Assembly (NCBI GenBank): GCA_047634015.1
Contig: JBLIDB010000001.1
Location: 1-64,000 of the forward strand
Length of the DNA: 64,000 nucleotides
Reading direction: 5' to 3'
DNA from: JAJRXG01 sp047634015
GTDB taxonomy: Bacteria; Bacteroidota; Bacteroidia; Chitinophagales; Saprospiraceae
Position 1 is the stretch's first letter, and each line of letters starts with the position of its first letter. A program made the position numbers and the translations under genes. The notes under the pieces were generated by a model. The model saw only the letters and a program-made list of their open reading frames with translations, made no database searches and was not told where the DNA came from. Below are positions 1 through 9,300 of this stretch, piece after piece.

Positions 1-58
1 TCCTACTCAACCCACTCTTTGAATACCCCTCAGCAAACTCCTTGTAATTTATTCGCAT
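1..58 (-). CDS. N-terminus of a possible IS66-type accessory (TnpA/OrfA) protein, cut by the window edge
   Basis: A minus-strand reading frame starts with ATG at 58 and runs off the left edge after 19 codons. The peptide contains EFAEGYSKSGLSR, which resembles the opening of IS66-family OrfA proteins, where a helix-turn-helix begins with a SGLS motif followed by a conserved Cys. Only this short similarity supports the call, and no terminal inverted repeat was recognised in the adjacent bases 59-188. It could equally be the start of an unrelated small protein. Confidence 0.25.
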   Translation of the reverse strand, partial: MRINYKEFAEGYSKSGLSR

Positions 59-188
59 CTTTATCTTTTGACACAAAGGTCATGAGGCTATCCGTTTTAT
101 GCAAGTTGGGGTAGCTCGGACGGATACCAGAATAGAGCAACTATTACACATATAGTATACTTCATGTTGTGATTTACGATGCTTCTTT

Positions 189-1145
189 CTAATTCGTTGG
201 ATCCTCTAAACCTATAGTATCCGAAATATTATAAGTGTAATTCTTGCCACGGATATCGATCGTAAGTTCGGCTAAGAATCCAGTGAGGAATAATTGCGTA
301 CCGATAATAGTAGTGAGCATTCCGAAGAAAAATAAGGGACGGTCAGAAATCCCAGATACGCTATAGAACATCTTACTTACCGTTAAATACATAAGGATTA
401 ATGCCCCAATTCCGAAAAATATCAGTCCCCATGTACCGAAGAAATGCATCGGTTGCTTGTTAAACTTGCCAACAAAAAATAATGATAACAAATCCAGAAA
501 TCCACTAATCAAGCGCTTCGCGCCAAATTTAGAAACACCATATTCTCGTGCGCGGTGCTCGACTACTTTCTCTCCTATCTTAGTATATCCTTGCCACTTA
601 GCCAAAACAGGCATCCATCGATGCATATCTCCATATACATTGATATCCTTCGCTGCATCATTAGCATATGCTTTCAGTCCACAGTTAAAGTCATGAAGTG
701 GTATACCACTTACTTTTCGAGCGACAGCATTGAATAGTTTACTTGGGATAGTCTTAGAGATCGGATCATGACGCTTTTGCTTCCATCCAGATACAAGATC
801 ATAGCCATCTTTGGCAATCATCTTATATAATGCCGGAACTTCATCTGGACTGTCTTGTAGATCGGCATCCATCGTTATTATGACATCCCCTTTTGCCGCT
901 TTGAATCCTTCTTTAAGAGCCGCTGATTTTCCATAATTTCGGCGGAAACGAATACCTCTAATTATGTTTTGATACTCTTGACTAAGATAATTTATGACCT
1001 GCCATGATTTATCTGAACTACCGTCATCTATGAATAGTACTTCATAAGTAAAGTGATGTTCTTTCATGACGCGCGAGATCCATGTCATAAGAGGAGGAAG
1101 TGACTCTTCTTCATTATAAACAGGAATGACAAGTGAGATATTCAT
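189..1145 (-). CDS. Family 2 glycosyltransferase, DPM1/GtrB-like, with two C-terminal membrane helices
   Basis: Predicted inner-membrane GT-A enzyme that moves a sugar from a nucleotide donor to a polyprenyl phosphate or related lipid. The N-terminal fold is clear: VIPVYNEEESLP at residues 6-17, DDGSSD at 40-45 and the DADLQD metal/donor motif at 93-98, followed by the acceptor-side segment around residues 140-200. Two hydrophobic helices at about 238-262 and 272-298 match the GtrB/ArnC-like layout. Length (318 aa) is normal. It is the last gene of a minus-strand series, 80 bases after the DUF4199 gene, and has its own -7 box at 1168-1175. The actual sugar and acceptor cannot be read from sequence. 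Confidence 0.9.
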   Translation of the reverse strand: MNISLVIPVYNEEESLPPLMTWISRVMKEHHFTYEVLFIDDGSSDKSWQVINYLSQEYQNIIRGIRFRRNYGKSAALKEGFKAAKGDVIITMDADLQDSPDEVPALYKMIAKDGYDLVSGWKQKRHDPISKTIPSKLFNAVARKVSGIPLHDFNCGLKAYANDAAKDINVYGDMHRWMPVLAKWQGYTKIGEKVVEHRAREYGVSKFGAKRLISGFLDLLSLFFVGKFNKQPMHFFGTWGLIFFGIGALILMYLTVSKMFYSVSGISDRPLFFFGMLTTIIGTQLFLTGFLAELTIDIRGKNYTYNISDTIGLEDPTN

Positions 1146-1167
1146 GAACCTAAATAATAAACCTGAA

Positions 1168-1175
1168 CAAAGCTA
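1168..1175 (-). promoter_or_regulatory. Candidate Bacteroidota -7 box (TAGCTTTG) for the glycosyltransferase
   Basis: The minus strand reads TAGCTTTG, an exact match to the Bacteroidota -7 consensus TAnnTTTG, ending 22 bases before the ATG at 1145. This predicts a short untranslated leader of about 18 bases. No convincing -33 TTG was seen at the usual distance. Confidence 0.45.
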
Positions 1176-1225
1176 CACTTTATCCAGGTTCATATTATAC
1201 TACTATTTAATTTGAAGTAGAACTT

Positions 1226-1765
1226 TTATGATTTTTTCATTATTGCGGCTACGATAAGATTAAGCGGAAGACCTCCAATTAGAGAAACTAAAAGCCATGA
1301 TTGAACTATCATGCCTAAAGACATCGGATTTCCCATATTAGCCATCTGCTCTTCAGTTTGAGAGACCATCTCTTCCATCTGCTCTTCTGACATGTTCATC
1401 ATATTTCCCATTTTTTCACTCATAACTCTAGCTGTCTCTATAGAGTATTCCTTAGATGCTTCAATGAGGGAAATATCAACAAAATTAAAAAGTACCCATT
1501 GAAAGATGGAACTCATTAGTGTCCCTAATATAAATACACCCAATCCTACTTTCATGGCTTCGCCAAACCCCAAATACCCTTCTTGCTCAGTTCGAGCTTC
1601 TTTCATAGCTAAAACTACAGCTCCAATTGCAAGTAATAGCCCTACGCCCATTGCTATACCACTACCAAATATCCATTCTTTATTAACAAAGTAGGATATG
1701 ATTGTAAAGGCAATGCTTGCAAAGCCATAGTATAGTCCCCATTTAATCATTGGATTATTCATCAT
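1226..1765 (-). CDS. DUF4199 family membrane protein
   Basis: A 179-aa integral membrane protein with four hydrophobic segments (about residues 8-27, 32-53, 72-95 and 150-175). A Met/Glu-rich stretch at about 115-145 lies between helices three and four and looks like an amphipathic or coiled region. The overall pattern, including the YLGFGEAMKVG segment after helix two, fits the DUF4199 family, which is widespread in Bacteroidota and of unknown function. Its ATG overlaps the stop codon of the upstream dihydroorotase-like gene (ATGA), so the two are translationally coupled. Confidence 0.85.
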   Translation of the reverse strand: MMNNPMIKWGLYYGFASIAFTIISYFVNKEWIFGSGIAMGVGLLLAIGAVVLAMKEARTEQEGYLGFGEAMKVGLGVFILGTLMSSIFQWVLFNFVDISLIEASKEYSIETARVMSEKMGNMMNMSEEQMEEMVSQTEEQMANMGNPMSLGMIVQSWLLVSLIGGLPLNLIVAAIMKKS

Positions 1766-3036
1766 AAGTTTTTCGTTTTTATCAGTTTAGAATTATTTAG
1801 AATACCGATTACGCAACCTTTTAATTCCTTGCCAATATAAGGATTGTTCTTTGATTTCGATAATAGGTTACGCTCACTCACTTGCCAGCTCATCTCTGGA
1901 TCAAATAAAGTGATCGAAGCCATTTCCCCTATTTTGATGCTCCCCTTTTCTAAGCCAAGTGCTTTGCGTGGCCCAATAGAAAGCGCATTAACAATTCTTT
2001 CTAAACTCAAGTCTTTGGTATGAGTAACCAATCCAGAAAACGTCGTTTCTATACTTGAAGCTCCGAATGGAGATAGCCCAAAAGGCTCATCTTTTTCCTC
2101 AACTGTCTTAGGGCTATGGTTAGAAGTAATTATATCTACTCTACCTTTTTCTACGGCTTTACAGAGTTTTTTGCGTTCTGATTCTTGCCTTAGAGGAGGA
2201 AGTAGTTTGAAGTTATTATTAAAGTCTTTTACATCCTCTTCATTATGAGCGAGATTGAGATATGGTACGGAAGCAGCCACTTTATGATTGAGGGCGTTCT
2301 TTGCAATTTTATCAGCAGCCCATCCCAAAGAGATATTATGAATAAGCGCTCGACTTCCAGTATATTCTACTTGTCTGAGGACAGTATTCACAGCTACTTT
2401 TTCTTGGTGAGCCGGAATCCCTTCCACACCCATTGATACAGAGACTTCTCCTTCGTTTACTTGGCCTTCCTCTCCAGGTTTTTTCGCGTTCACTACGTAA
2501 ATGAGATTGGAATCTATTCCTTTCAAATATAAAAGTGATCGCTGGATTTGTCCCTCGCCCATTTTAGATCCTTGACCATCACTAAAGGCAATGGCGCCTG
2601 CGGCGGATAGATCGATGAGTTCGGCCATATCCCTGCCATTCCGATCCATTGTTAATGCTCCAATCGGATAAATTTGAACGGCGCTTTCATGATTTTTAGA
2701 TTTGAGATATGCTATTTGCCCTTTGGAGTCTGTAGTGGGTTGACCCGTAGGAAAAGGTGCAATTGCTACATATCCACCATGAGCGGCAGCATTTCTTAAA
2801 GACTTAAGATCTTCTCTTTGTTCTTTTCCTGGTTCTCCATTGAAGGCTCCGATGTCTACCCACCCCGGAGAAATACAAAGCTGTTTGCTCTCTATAGTTT
2901 CAAATTTACCTGAAGGTTGAATTCTGGCTTTAATATCTACGATCTTACCATTTTCGATAAGGATATCTCTTATTTTTAAATACTGGTTAGAGTTTTGATC
3001 ATATATCCGAGCTTTCTTAATAAGGATTCGATTCAT
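1762..3036 (-). CDS. Dihydroorotase-like amidohydrolase with degenerate metal site
   Basis: A 424-aa amidohydrolase-fold protein of the dihydroorotase (PyrC/TIGR00857-like) group. Recognisable parts are the small N-terminal beta domain, SPGWVDIGAFNGEPG at about residues 56-70, the PIGALT segment at 124-129, KLLPPLR at 277-283 and TSNHSP at 304-309. In active dihydroorotases the first motif contains the zinc-binding HxH and the last one reads DHxPH. Here the HxH pair is absent and the catalytic Asp is replaced by Asn. This resembles the non-metal class of dihydroorotase-like proteins found in Bacteroidota and in some bacteria as a partner of aspartate carbamoyltransferase. It may be a structural subunit or do other chemistry. 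It lies 14 bases downstream of the BatA-like gene and overlaps the DUF4199 start, so it is in an operon. Confidence 0.85.
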   Translation of the reverse strand: MNRILIKKARIYDQNSNQYLKIRDILIENGKIVDIKARIQPSGKFETIESKQLCISPGWVDIGAFNGEPGKEQREDLKSLRNAAAHGGYVAIAPFPTGQPTTDSKGQIAYLKSKNHESAVQIYPIGALTMDRNGRDMAELIDLSAAGAIAFSDGQGSKMGEGQIQRSLLYLKGIDSNLIYVVNAKKPGEEGQVNEGEVSVSMGVEGIPAHQEKVAVNTVLRQVEYTGSRALIHNISLGWAADKIAKNALNHKVAASVPYLNLAHNEEDVKDFNNNFKLLPPLRQESERKKLCKAVEKGRVDIITSNHSPKTVEEKDEPFGLSPFGASSIETTFSGLVTHTKDLSLERIVNALSIGPRKALGLEKGSIKIGEMASITLFDPEMSWQVSERNLLSKSKNNPYIGKELKGCVIGILNNSKLIKTKNL

Positions 3037-3050
3037 ATTTTTTTATTCCT

Positions 3051-5069
3051 CTATTTCCAAAATCTGATTAGCGTAGTCTCAACCAGAAGCATTAACAAAG
3101 CAAAGATAAGACACCATCTCCATAGGCTTGCACCATGTCTACGTTCTAATATTATATTGGATAAATCTGCAGTGACAATATTGCTAATTATATTCGCTCT
3201 ACCTCCTAATTCTTGATTGATACGCTCTACTTCACGATAGCTTATATCAGATTCAATCTTATTATAATTAAAAGACAAAGTCTGTAGCTTTTCTTCATTG
3301 AGCGATAGGCTGTATTGGCCTGCGGATTTAATTTGATCTCTCAAATCGATATAGTGTTCACCTCCATGATTACTCACTCCAGGGATGAACTCAGAAGGAC
3401 CTCGCATGAGATATCCTCCAATATTGGATTGAGGAATATTACTCGAAGCTATAATTCCATCCTTTCCAATGGTATAATAGAGAGGTTTGCGTATGCCTGA
3501 GGACAGTGCCATTTTATATAACATAGGAACCCATACTTCTGCATTGACCACAAGATCGTTTAGCTCTGGTATTAATGGAGCTGCGCATAGATAGACATTA
3601 CCTCTATCAACACTGTACTTGCTCATAAAGGAGTTCCCGTTCCGATATCTTAATAAGTACTCTCGAGTGTTGGCCCCGCTTCCGCTAAATATCCAATTCT
3701 TTTTGGTCTTCGGTAATCGAATATTTCTACGCGTACTTTGAAATACATCATTGAATACAAATTCTTCCGAATTGATTGTACTCACTTCTCCTGCTTCATC
3801 TTTTAAAGAAGCCAGACGATCCACATTCAATTGTGCAAGGAGCGAATTGTAAGCACTTACTTGAGCATTGATACTTGGAAAAATAAGAAGATTCCCACCT
3901 GCCTTGACATACTTTATCAATTCTGAGGTAAGGCCACTACTCATATCTACTAAATCTTCTAATATGATAAGTTCCGTAGTTTCAAATGCTTCATATTTGA
4001 TACGATTCTTGGATTCTTGCCTTAATTCATAATACGATATACTTTCGAAAGCGGTCTTGAGAAAGTTGTTGGTTTTTTCCTCATAAATAGAGAGTACGTC
4101 AATGCGATCTTTGATTTCGAAAGAACCGAATAGTTGATTGTCAAATTCAATAGGATAGTCATTGATCAGTAACTCTATATTATGCCATCCAGTTCGAGTT
4201 ACAGCAATTGCTGCTGTATCATAAGACACGGAGTTAGGATTGATACGAACTGTACCTAATGGCCGTTCTTGACCCTCATAATTCATTCTTAGTTCGACTT
4301 CTTCTACATCTGACCCATAATTAGTCATTTCTATTATTAATCTATTCTCTTGATCTTTCATAGCTATAGGCGCCTCCCACTTCATATCTGAGATACCTAC
4401 GTTGTTCTCATAAACAGCAGTTAATGGTATTAACGTAAGATCGATTGTACTATCGATAGGAGCATCAAATGATGAAATATTAGCTTGAAAATCTGATATT
4501 ATAAATCTGGCGAACTTGTGATTTACTAAATTTTGCTCTAATCGATCAAAAACATTCATCACATTCTGTAAGGGCTGGACTTCAGGCGAAATATTGATTT
4601 CTTCAAGAAATGCAATAGCCGTTTTCTGATCTACATAACGCTGATTTTTAGCTTCAAGATCATGGGTTAGAATGAGATATCGATCGCTTTCTTGATGGGC
4701 ATTGATAATATCGCGCGCCTTATCTCTGGCTATGGTCAATAGAGGCACCTCTTCTCGCTCAGCTTCCATCGAGAATGAGTTATCCACAAATAATTCTAAT
4801 GCCCGAGGTTGATTATCTGTATCGTCAGTGGAAGTTATTATCGGTTGAGCGAAAGCGAAAACAAGGGCTGCCAATGCCGCACAACGAGATAATAGGATCA
4901 ATAAATTCTTAAGCCTACTCTTTGTGCTGGTCTCCTCTTTTATCTCTTTGAGTAAGTGCACATTACTGTAGTACACTTTCTTAAATCTTCTAAAGTGAAA
5001 AAGATGAATGATGATCGGAATGGCGAGCGCAGCTAATGCCCATAGAAAATTAGGATGTACAAATTGCAT
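3051..5069 (-). CDS. BatA-domain membrane protein with degenerate VWA region
   Basis: A 672-aa inner-membrane protein. The first 80 residues are the BatA N-terminal domain: one helix at about 8-24, the conserved HLFHFRRFKKVYYSNVHLLK segment at 22-41, and a second helix at 56-75. A von Willebrand A-like region follows with DNSFS (residues 96-100), matching the DxSxS metal-binding start. The middle is a long periplasmic region, and a single C-terminal helix (about 650-668) returns to the membrane. Bat proteins were named for aerotolerance in Bacteroides, but stand-alone long BatA proteins like this one have no proven role. The start is fixed by a TATTTTTG -7 box ending five bases before the ATG. 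It heads the minus-strand operon. Confidence 0.88.
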   Translation of the reverse strand: MQFVHPNFLWALAALAIPIIIHLFHFRRFKKVYYSNVHLLKEIKEETSTKSRLKNLLILLSRCAALAALVFAFAQPIITSTDDTDNQPRALELFVDNSFSMEAEREEVPLLTIARDKARDIINAHQESDRYLILTHDLEAKNQRYVDQKTAIAFLEEINISPEVQPLQNVMNVFDRLEQNLVNHKFARFIISDFQANISSFDAPIDSTIDLTLIPLTAVYENNVGISDMKWEAPIAMKDQENRLIIEMTNYGSDVEEVELRMNYEGQERPLGTVRINPNSVSYDTAAIAVTRTGWHNIELLINDYPIEFDNQLFGSFEIKDRIDVLSIYEEKTNNFLKTAFESISYYELRQESKNRIKYEAFETTELIILEDLVDMSSGLTSELIKYVKAGGNLLIFPSINAQVSAYNSLLAQLNVDRLASLKDEAGEVSTINSEEFVFNDVFQSTRRNIRLPKTKKNWIFSGSGANTREYLLRYRNGNSFMSKYSVDRGNVYLCAAPLIPELNDLVVNAEVWVPMLYKMALSSGIRKPLYYTIGKDGIIASSNIPQSNIGGYLMRGPSEFIPGVSNHGGEHYIDLRDQIKSAGQYSLSLNEEKLQTLSFNYNKIESDISYREVERINQELGGRANIISNIVTADLSNIILERRHGASLWRWCLIFALLMLLVETTLIRFWK

Positions 5070-5074
5070 TGGCG

Positions 5075-5082
5075 CAAAAATA
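5075..5082 (-). promoter_or_regulatory. -7 box TATTTTTG for the BatA operon, near-leaderless
   Basis: The minus strand reads TATTTTTG, an exact TAnnTTTG match, with only five bases (CGCCA) before the ATG at 5069. If transcription starts about five bases after the box, the message begins at or next to the start codon. Confidence 0.55.
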
Positions 5083-5312
5083 ATCGGTTCTGAGTAAGAA
5101 AGTGTGTCTAAAGGAATTTCTCTTTATGTGAGAATCAAAACGCATTTACATTCAAGGTATTTAGTGGTGAAAGAGATTTTTTGCGAAATGCTTGGATTTA
5201 TCTCCTATAGAATGTTAATTATGAAGGAAAACTGAATAGATTCAGGCCATTAAAGAACAAAAGAAGTACTTCAAAAGACTTCTGCTACTATATCGAATTA
5301 AAAAATAGACTT

Positions 5313-8300
5313 ATGAGGACTCTTTCTTTTGCTTTTGGCATCCTAATACTTTCATTTGTAACGATTCTTAATGCTCAAGAAGTTGATTTCGATCATTTCA
5401 AATCTATAAAGGCAAGAAGTATAGGCCCTGCTGGGATGAGCGGCAGAGTAACGGCTATCGATGTAAATCTTTCAAACCCAGATCATATCTATGTTGGCAC
5501 TGCATCAGGAGGCATATGGCTCTCTACGAATGCAGGTATCACTTGGAACCCAATATTTGATGATGTAAATGTGCTGTCCATAGGAGCATTGAAAATCAAT
5601 CAAGCAAACCCTTCAGAAATCTGGGTAGGAACTGGAGAAGGAAACCCCCGAAATTCCCAGAATAGCGGGGCTGGGGTCTATCACAGTCTTGATGGTGGTA
5701 AAAGCTGGACATATAAAGGTCTAAAGGATACTCGGGTGATTCATAGAATTATTATTGATGAGCGTTCACCAGGCACCATATACGTAGGTGCTCAAGGAGC
5801 TGCGTGGGGAGATAGTAAGGATCGAGGCGTATTCAAAACTACTAATAGTGGCGAGGATTGGAATAAAGTACTTTTCGTCAATAAAAAAACGGGAGTAGCA
5901 GATATGGTAATGGATCCCAAGAACCCGAATAAACTTATCGTATCTATGTGGGAATACGGACGTAAGCCATGGACATTTAATAGTGGAGGCGAAGGATCTG
6001 GTATTCATATTACCTATGATGGAGGCGCAACATGGAAGAAAATAAGTTCTGAAGAAGGATTGCCGAAAGGTAATCTTGGAAGAATTGGAGTGGCCATCTC
6101 CTCCTCCAATCCAGAAGTAGTCTATGCACTCGTAGAAGCGAAGGAAAATGCACTATATAAATCATCAGACGGTGGTGAAAAGTGGAATAAAATCTCAACC
6201 GACGAGAATATGGGGAACCGCCCTTTCTACTATGCCGAAATATATGTTGATCCACAGAATGAAAATCGCTTGTATTCGCTATGGAGTTATGTCTCTATGA
6301 GTGAAGACGGGGGTAAAACTTTTAAAGTGATAGCGGATTATGGAAACGATGTACACCCTGATCATCATGCGTTTTGGATACATCCTGAGGATCCTAATTA
6401 CTTGATTGATGGTAATGATGGTGGTATGAATATATCCCATGATATGGGTAAGAACTGGAGGTTTGTTACAAATCTTCCTGTGGGGCAATTCTATCATGTA
6501 AATGTGGATGATGATTTTCCCTATAATGTATATGGTGGTATGCAAGACAATGGTTCTTGGGTAGGCCCTGGTTTTACACTTAAGAGTGGTGGTATCACAA
6601 ATCATGATTGGCAAGAAGTATACTTTGGGGATGGATTTGATGTAGCTCCCAAACCCGGAGATAGTAGATATGTCTATGCTATGGCGCAAGGGGGAAGTAT
6701 AGGGCTGGTAGATAAAGTGACAGGTGCTACGAAATTCATTAAGCCTAATCATCCTGATAGTGTAGTCTTAAGATACAATTGGAATGCTCCGTTGGCCTTA
6801 GAACCAGGGACAGATTGTGGATTATATTATGGCAGTCAATTTGTGCACTATAGTAGTGACTGTGGTAGAAGTTGGACAGTCATCTCTCCAGACTTAACAA
6901 CTAATGATACAAGTAAGCAACATCAAGATATTAGCGGTGGTCTTACTATCGATGCTACAAATGCTGAGAATAATACAACGCTGATATCCATCGCTCCAAG
7001 TTCGGTTGATAAAGATGTGATCTGGACTGGCTCTGATGATGGAAGATTACATGTAACTCGTGACGGCGGTAGTCAATGGATAGATGTCTATAGCAAACTT
7101 CCTGGGGCTCCTAAAAATGGATGGATTCCAAAAATCACTACTTCCGATGATGTTGCTGGAAAAGCATACGTCGTAGTCAATAATTATAGACTCAATGATT
7201 GGAAGCCATATCTCTATGTGACAACTAATTATGGTAATTCATGGAAGCGATTGGTGGGAGAAGGAGACATTCCAAGTTTTGTTACTTCTATAATCGAAGA
7301 CTCGCAAGAGCCTAATCTATTATTTATGGGTACTGATGCAGGACTGTATATATCATTTGATGGCGGGACGAATTGGCAACAATGGAAGAATGGCCTTCCT
7401 CCAGCACAAATCAGAGATCTTGCTATTCAACATACTTTTGACGATTTAGTATTAGGAACATTCGGTAGGGCCCTTTGGATCATCGATGATATTGGACCAT
7501 TTAGAAGAATGGCCCGAGATTCTTATTTGAAAGATTCATTGACTATTGTATCCAGCACTAACGGATACCTCAGTGAGAGGCGATCGTATCAAGGAATTCG
7601 ATTTGTAGCACAGAGCGAATTCGTAGGAGACAATAAAAACACCAATGCTATGCTTTCTATTTGGGTAATGCCCAATGATGATGAGCCCAATGATGAGGAA
7701 AAAGAAAAGAAGGAAAAATTAAAAATTGCGGTAATAGATTCTAAGGGTGATACAGCTCGGAAGTTTTCACAAGAAATAAAGGAAAAAGGATTGATAAGAA
7801 CCTCATGGAATCTAAGAGTAGACGGTGTCTCAGGCCCTTCGAGAAAAGAAGAAAAAGTAGATGCCGATTTGCCTTTTGGAAGTGCCGCGATGCCTGGAAT
7901 CTATACGATCCATGTAATATTAGGAAATCACACTTCAAGGACACAAGTAGAAGTGCGTAATGATCCACGACTTGAAATATCAAGTTCTGAGCAATCAGCG
8001 CTTATTACAGCCAGCAAAGAATTAGAAGAGATGAATGCTCGAGCAAAAAATGCTTTTGATAAAATTGTAAAAGCAAATAAATCGATCTCTCTAATTGAAA
8101 AGTTAACCGTAACACTTGACAAATCAGATAGTACGCGAACTCAGTTAGAAGATCTCACTAAATCACAAAAGAAGGAATTGAAGAAATTAGAATTACTTTT
8201 TCTGGATGATGACAAGTTGAAGGGGATACAAAGAAACCCGAAGAGTTTTCGAGCCGTTCAGGGAACAGCAAGAAGATATGTTAGAAGTTCTTACGGGACT

Positions 8301-8444
8301 CCTGGGCCAAATGCCAAGATCGCGGTAGAGAAAGCTAAAATGGCTACAGAAAAGATAGTAGATCAAGTTGATGTTTATATGTCTGAAGATTGGAAAGCGT
8401 ATCAGAAGGAAGTTGATAAAATTGAATTTCAAATCTTCAAGTAA
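5313..8444 (+). CDS. Secreted VPS10/sortilin-type beta-propeller protein with Asp-box repeats
   Basis: A 1043-aa exported protein starting with a signal peptide (residues 1-21, cleavage after NA before QE). The body is built of sialidase-type Asp-box/BNR repeats of the form S/TxDGGxxW. Examples are near residues 74 (NAGITW), 127 (DGGKSW), 179 (NSGEDW), 237 (DGGATW), 288 (DGGEKW), 378 (DMGKNW), 516 (DCGRSW), 584 (DGGSQW), 640 (NYGNSW) and 684 (DGGTNW). This predicts one or two large beta-propellers, as in VPS10/sortilin-like glycosyl-hydrolase-annotated proteins of Bacteroidota. The C-terminal quarter includes an acidic/basic stretch at about 788-812 and a helical Lys/Glu-rich region from about 890. 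Such proteins are often annotated as glycosyl hydrolases, but no catalytic residues are evident. It is a single gene, and no sorting tail of the type IX kind was recognised. Confidence 0.88.
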   Translation: MRTLSFAFGILILSFVTILNAQEVDFDHFKSIKARSIGPAGMSGRVTAIDVNLSNPDHIYVGTASGGIWLSTNAGITWNPIFDDVNVLSIGALKINQANPSEIWVGTGEGNPRNSQNSGAGVYHSLDGGKSWTYKGLKDTRVIHRIIIDERSPGTIYVGAQGAAWGDSKDRGVFKTTNSGEDWNKVLFVNKKTGVADMVMDPKNPNKLIVSMWEYGRKPWTFNSGGEGSGIHITYDGGATWKKISSEEGLPKGNLGRIGVAISSSNPEVVYALVEAKENALYKSSDGGEKWNKISTDENMGNRPFYYAEIYVDPQNENRLYSLWSYVSMSEDGGKTFKVIADYGNDVHPDHHAFWIHPEDPNYLIDGNDGGMNISHDMGKNWRFVTNLPVGQFYHVNVDDDFPYNVYGGMQDNGSWVGPGFTLKSGGITNHDWQEVYFGDGFDVAPKPGDSRYVYAMAQGGSIGLVDKVTGATKFIKPNHPDSVVLRYNWNAPLALEPGTDCGLYYGSQFVHYSSDCGRSWTVISPDLTTNDTSKQHQDISGGLTIDATNAENNTTLISIAPSSVDKDVIWTGSDDGRLHVTRDGGSQWIDVYSKLPGAPKNGWIPKITTSDDVAGKAYVVVNNYRLNDWKPYLYVTTNYGNSWKRLVGEGDIPSFVTSIIEDSQEPNLLFMGTDAGLYISFDGGTNWQQWKNGLPPAQIRDLAIQHTFDDLVLGTFGRALWIIDDIGPFRRMARDSYLKDSLTIVSSTNGYLSERRSYQGIRFVAQSEFVGDNKNTNAMLSIWVMPNDDEPNDEEKEKKEKLKIAVIDSKGDTARKFSQEIKEKGLIRTSWNLRVDGVSGPSRKEEKVDADLPFGSAAMPGIYTIHVILGNHTSRTQVEVRNDPRLEISSSEQSALITASKELEEMNARAKNAFDKIVKANKSISLIEKLTVTLDKSDSTRTQLEDLTKSQKKELKKLELLFLDDDKLKGIQRNPKSFRAVQGTARRYVRSSYGTPGPNAKIAVEKAKMATEKIVDQVDVYMSEDWKAYQKEVDKIEFQIFK

Positions 8445-8470
8445 GGGAGAAGAATGTGAATGGACTTTTC

Positions 8471-9154
8471 TTAATCCATCATACCCTCATCTCGGAAACT
8501 ATAGTATATATTATCTCCGATGATTAAGTGATCGCTGACGCGAATACTCATTACTTGTCCGGCTTTGACAAGTTTCTCAGTAAGCCGGATATCTTCTTGA
8601 CTCGGATTACAGAGACCGGAAGGGTGATTATGAAAAAGTATTATACCAGAAGCATTGTGCTGTAGTGCTTTAGAGAATATCAACTTAGGATCAACAACAG
8701 TGGCGCTCATGCCCCCTTGACTTATTCTTTCTTGGGCGAGAACGGTATTTCTTTGGGAAAGGAGTAATATCCAAAACTCCTCATGAGGTAAGTCGCTAAG
8801 TCTCGGGCCTAAATGTTGAAAAGCCAATTCACTTGAGGTGATTTTCACCTTTTGTTTAGGTGTGGAAGCCTGCCTTCTTCGACCTAATTCCAATGCAGCA
8901 GCAATAGTGATGGCTTTCGCTTCTCCGATACCTCGATATTGCATGAAGTGCTGTAAGGACTTCTTGCCTAAAGAGTCCAGAGATTCTATATCAGCTAATA
9001 TTCTCCGAGCGAGACTAACGGCAGTTTCATTTATAGAGCCAGAACCTAAGAGGATAGCGAGTAGCTCCGCGTCCGAAAGTGATTCGCGCCCCTTGAGGAT
9101 CATTTTTTCTCTGGGTCGGTCTTCTTCTGCCCATGATTTGATTCCACTAGACAT
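8471..9154 (-). CDS. radC: RadC-family JAB/MPN domain protein
   Basis: A 227-aa protein of the RadC (DUF2466) family. The N-terminal half has the UPF0758 helix-hairpin-helix region with WAEEDRPREKM at residues 7-17 and SDAELLAILLGSGS near 28-41. The C-terminal half is a JAB1/MPN fold with the metal motif HNHPSG followed by an Asp about ten residues later. Despite the name, a direct role in recombinational repair is not established for this family. I placed the start at ATG 9154 because the N-terminus then matches the family. The frame is open further upstream to 9325, but that extension has no family similarity and would cross the divergent patatin promoter region. Confidence 0.92.
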   Translation of the reverse strand: MSSGIKSWAEEDRPREKMILKGRESLSDAELLAILLGSGSINETAVSLARRILADIESLDSLGKKSLQHFMQYRGIGEAKAITIAAALELGRRRQASTPKQKVKITSSELAFQHLGPRLSDLPHEEFWILLLSQRNTVLAQERISQGGMSATVVDPKLIFSKALQHNASGIILFHNHPSGLCNPSQEDIRLTEKLVKAGQVMSIRVSDHLIIGDNIYYSFRDEGMMD

Positions 9155-9300
9155 CTTTATTAATTTGTAATAGTCCAAAATAGGTCGCTTTCTTCTAATA
9201 CTGTGGGTATTTGACTGAAAAGCGCCATAAATTGAGACTATTATTCTCCATAGAAGAACTGACAATCTTAATACGAGTCTTATCGTTATCGAAAATTCAG

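Noticed and set aside
6279..6752. A 157-codon antisense open frame within the VPS10-type gene
   Set aside because: It lies wholly opposite a clear secreted protein gene, its product is low in recognisable motifs, and no start signal precedes it.
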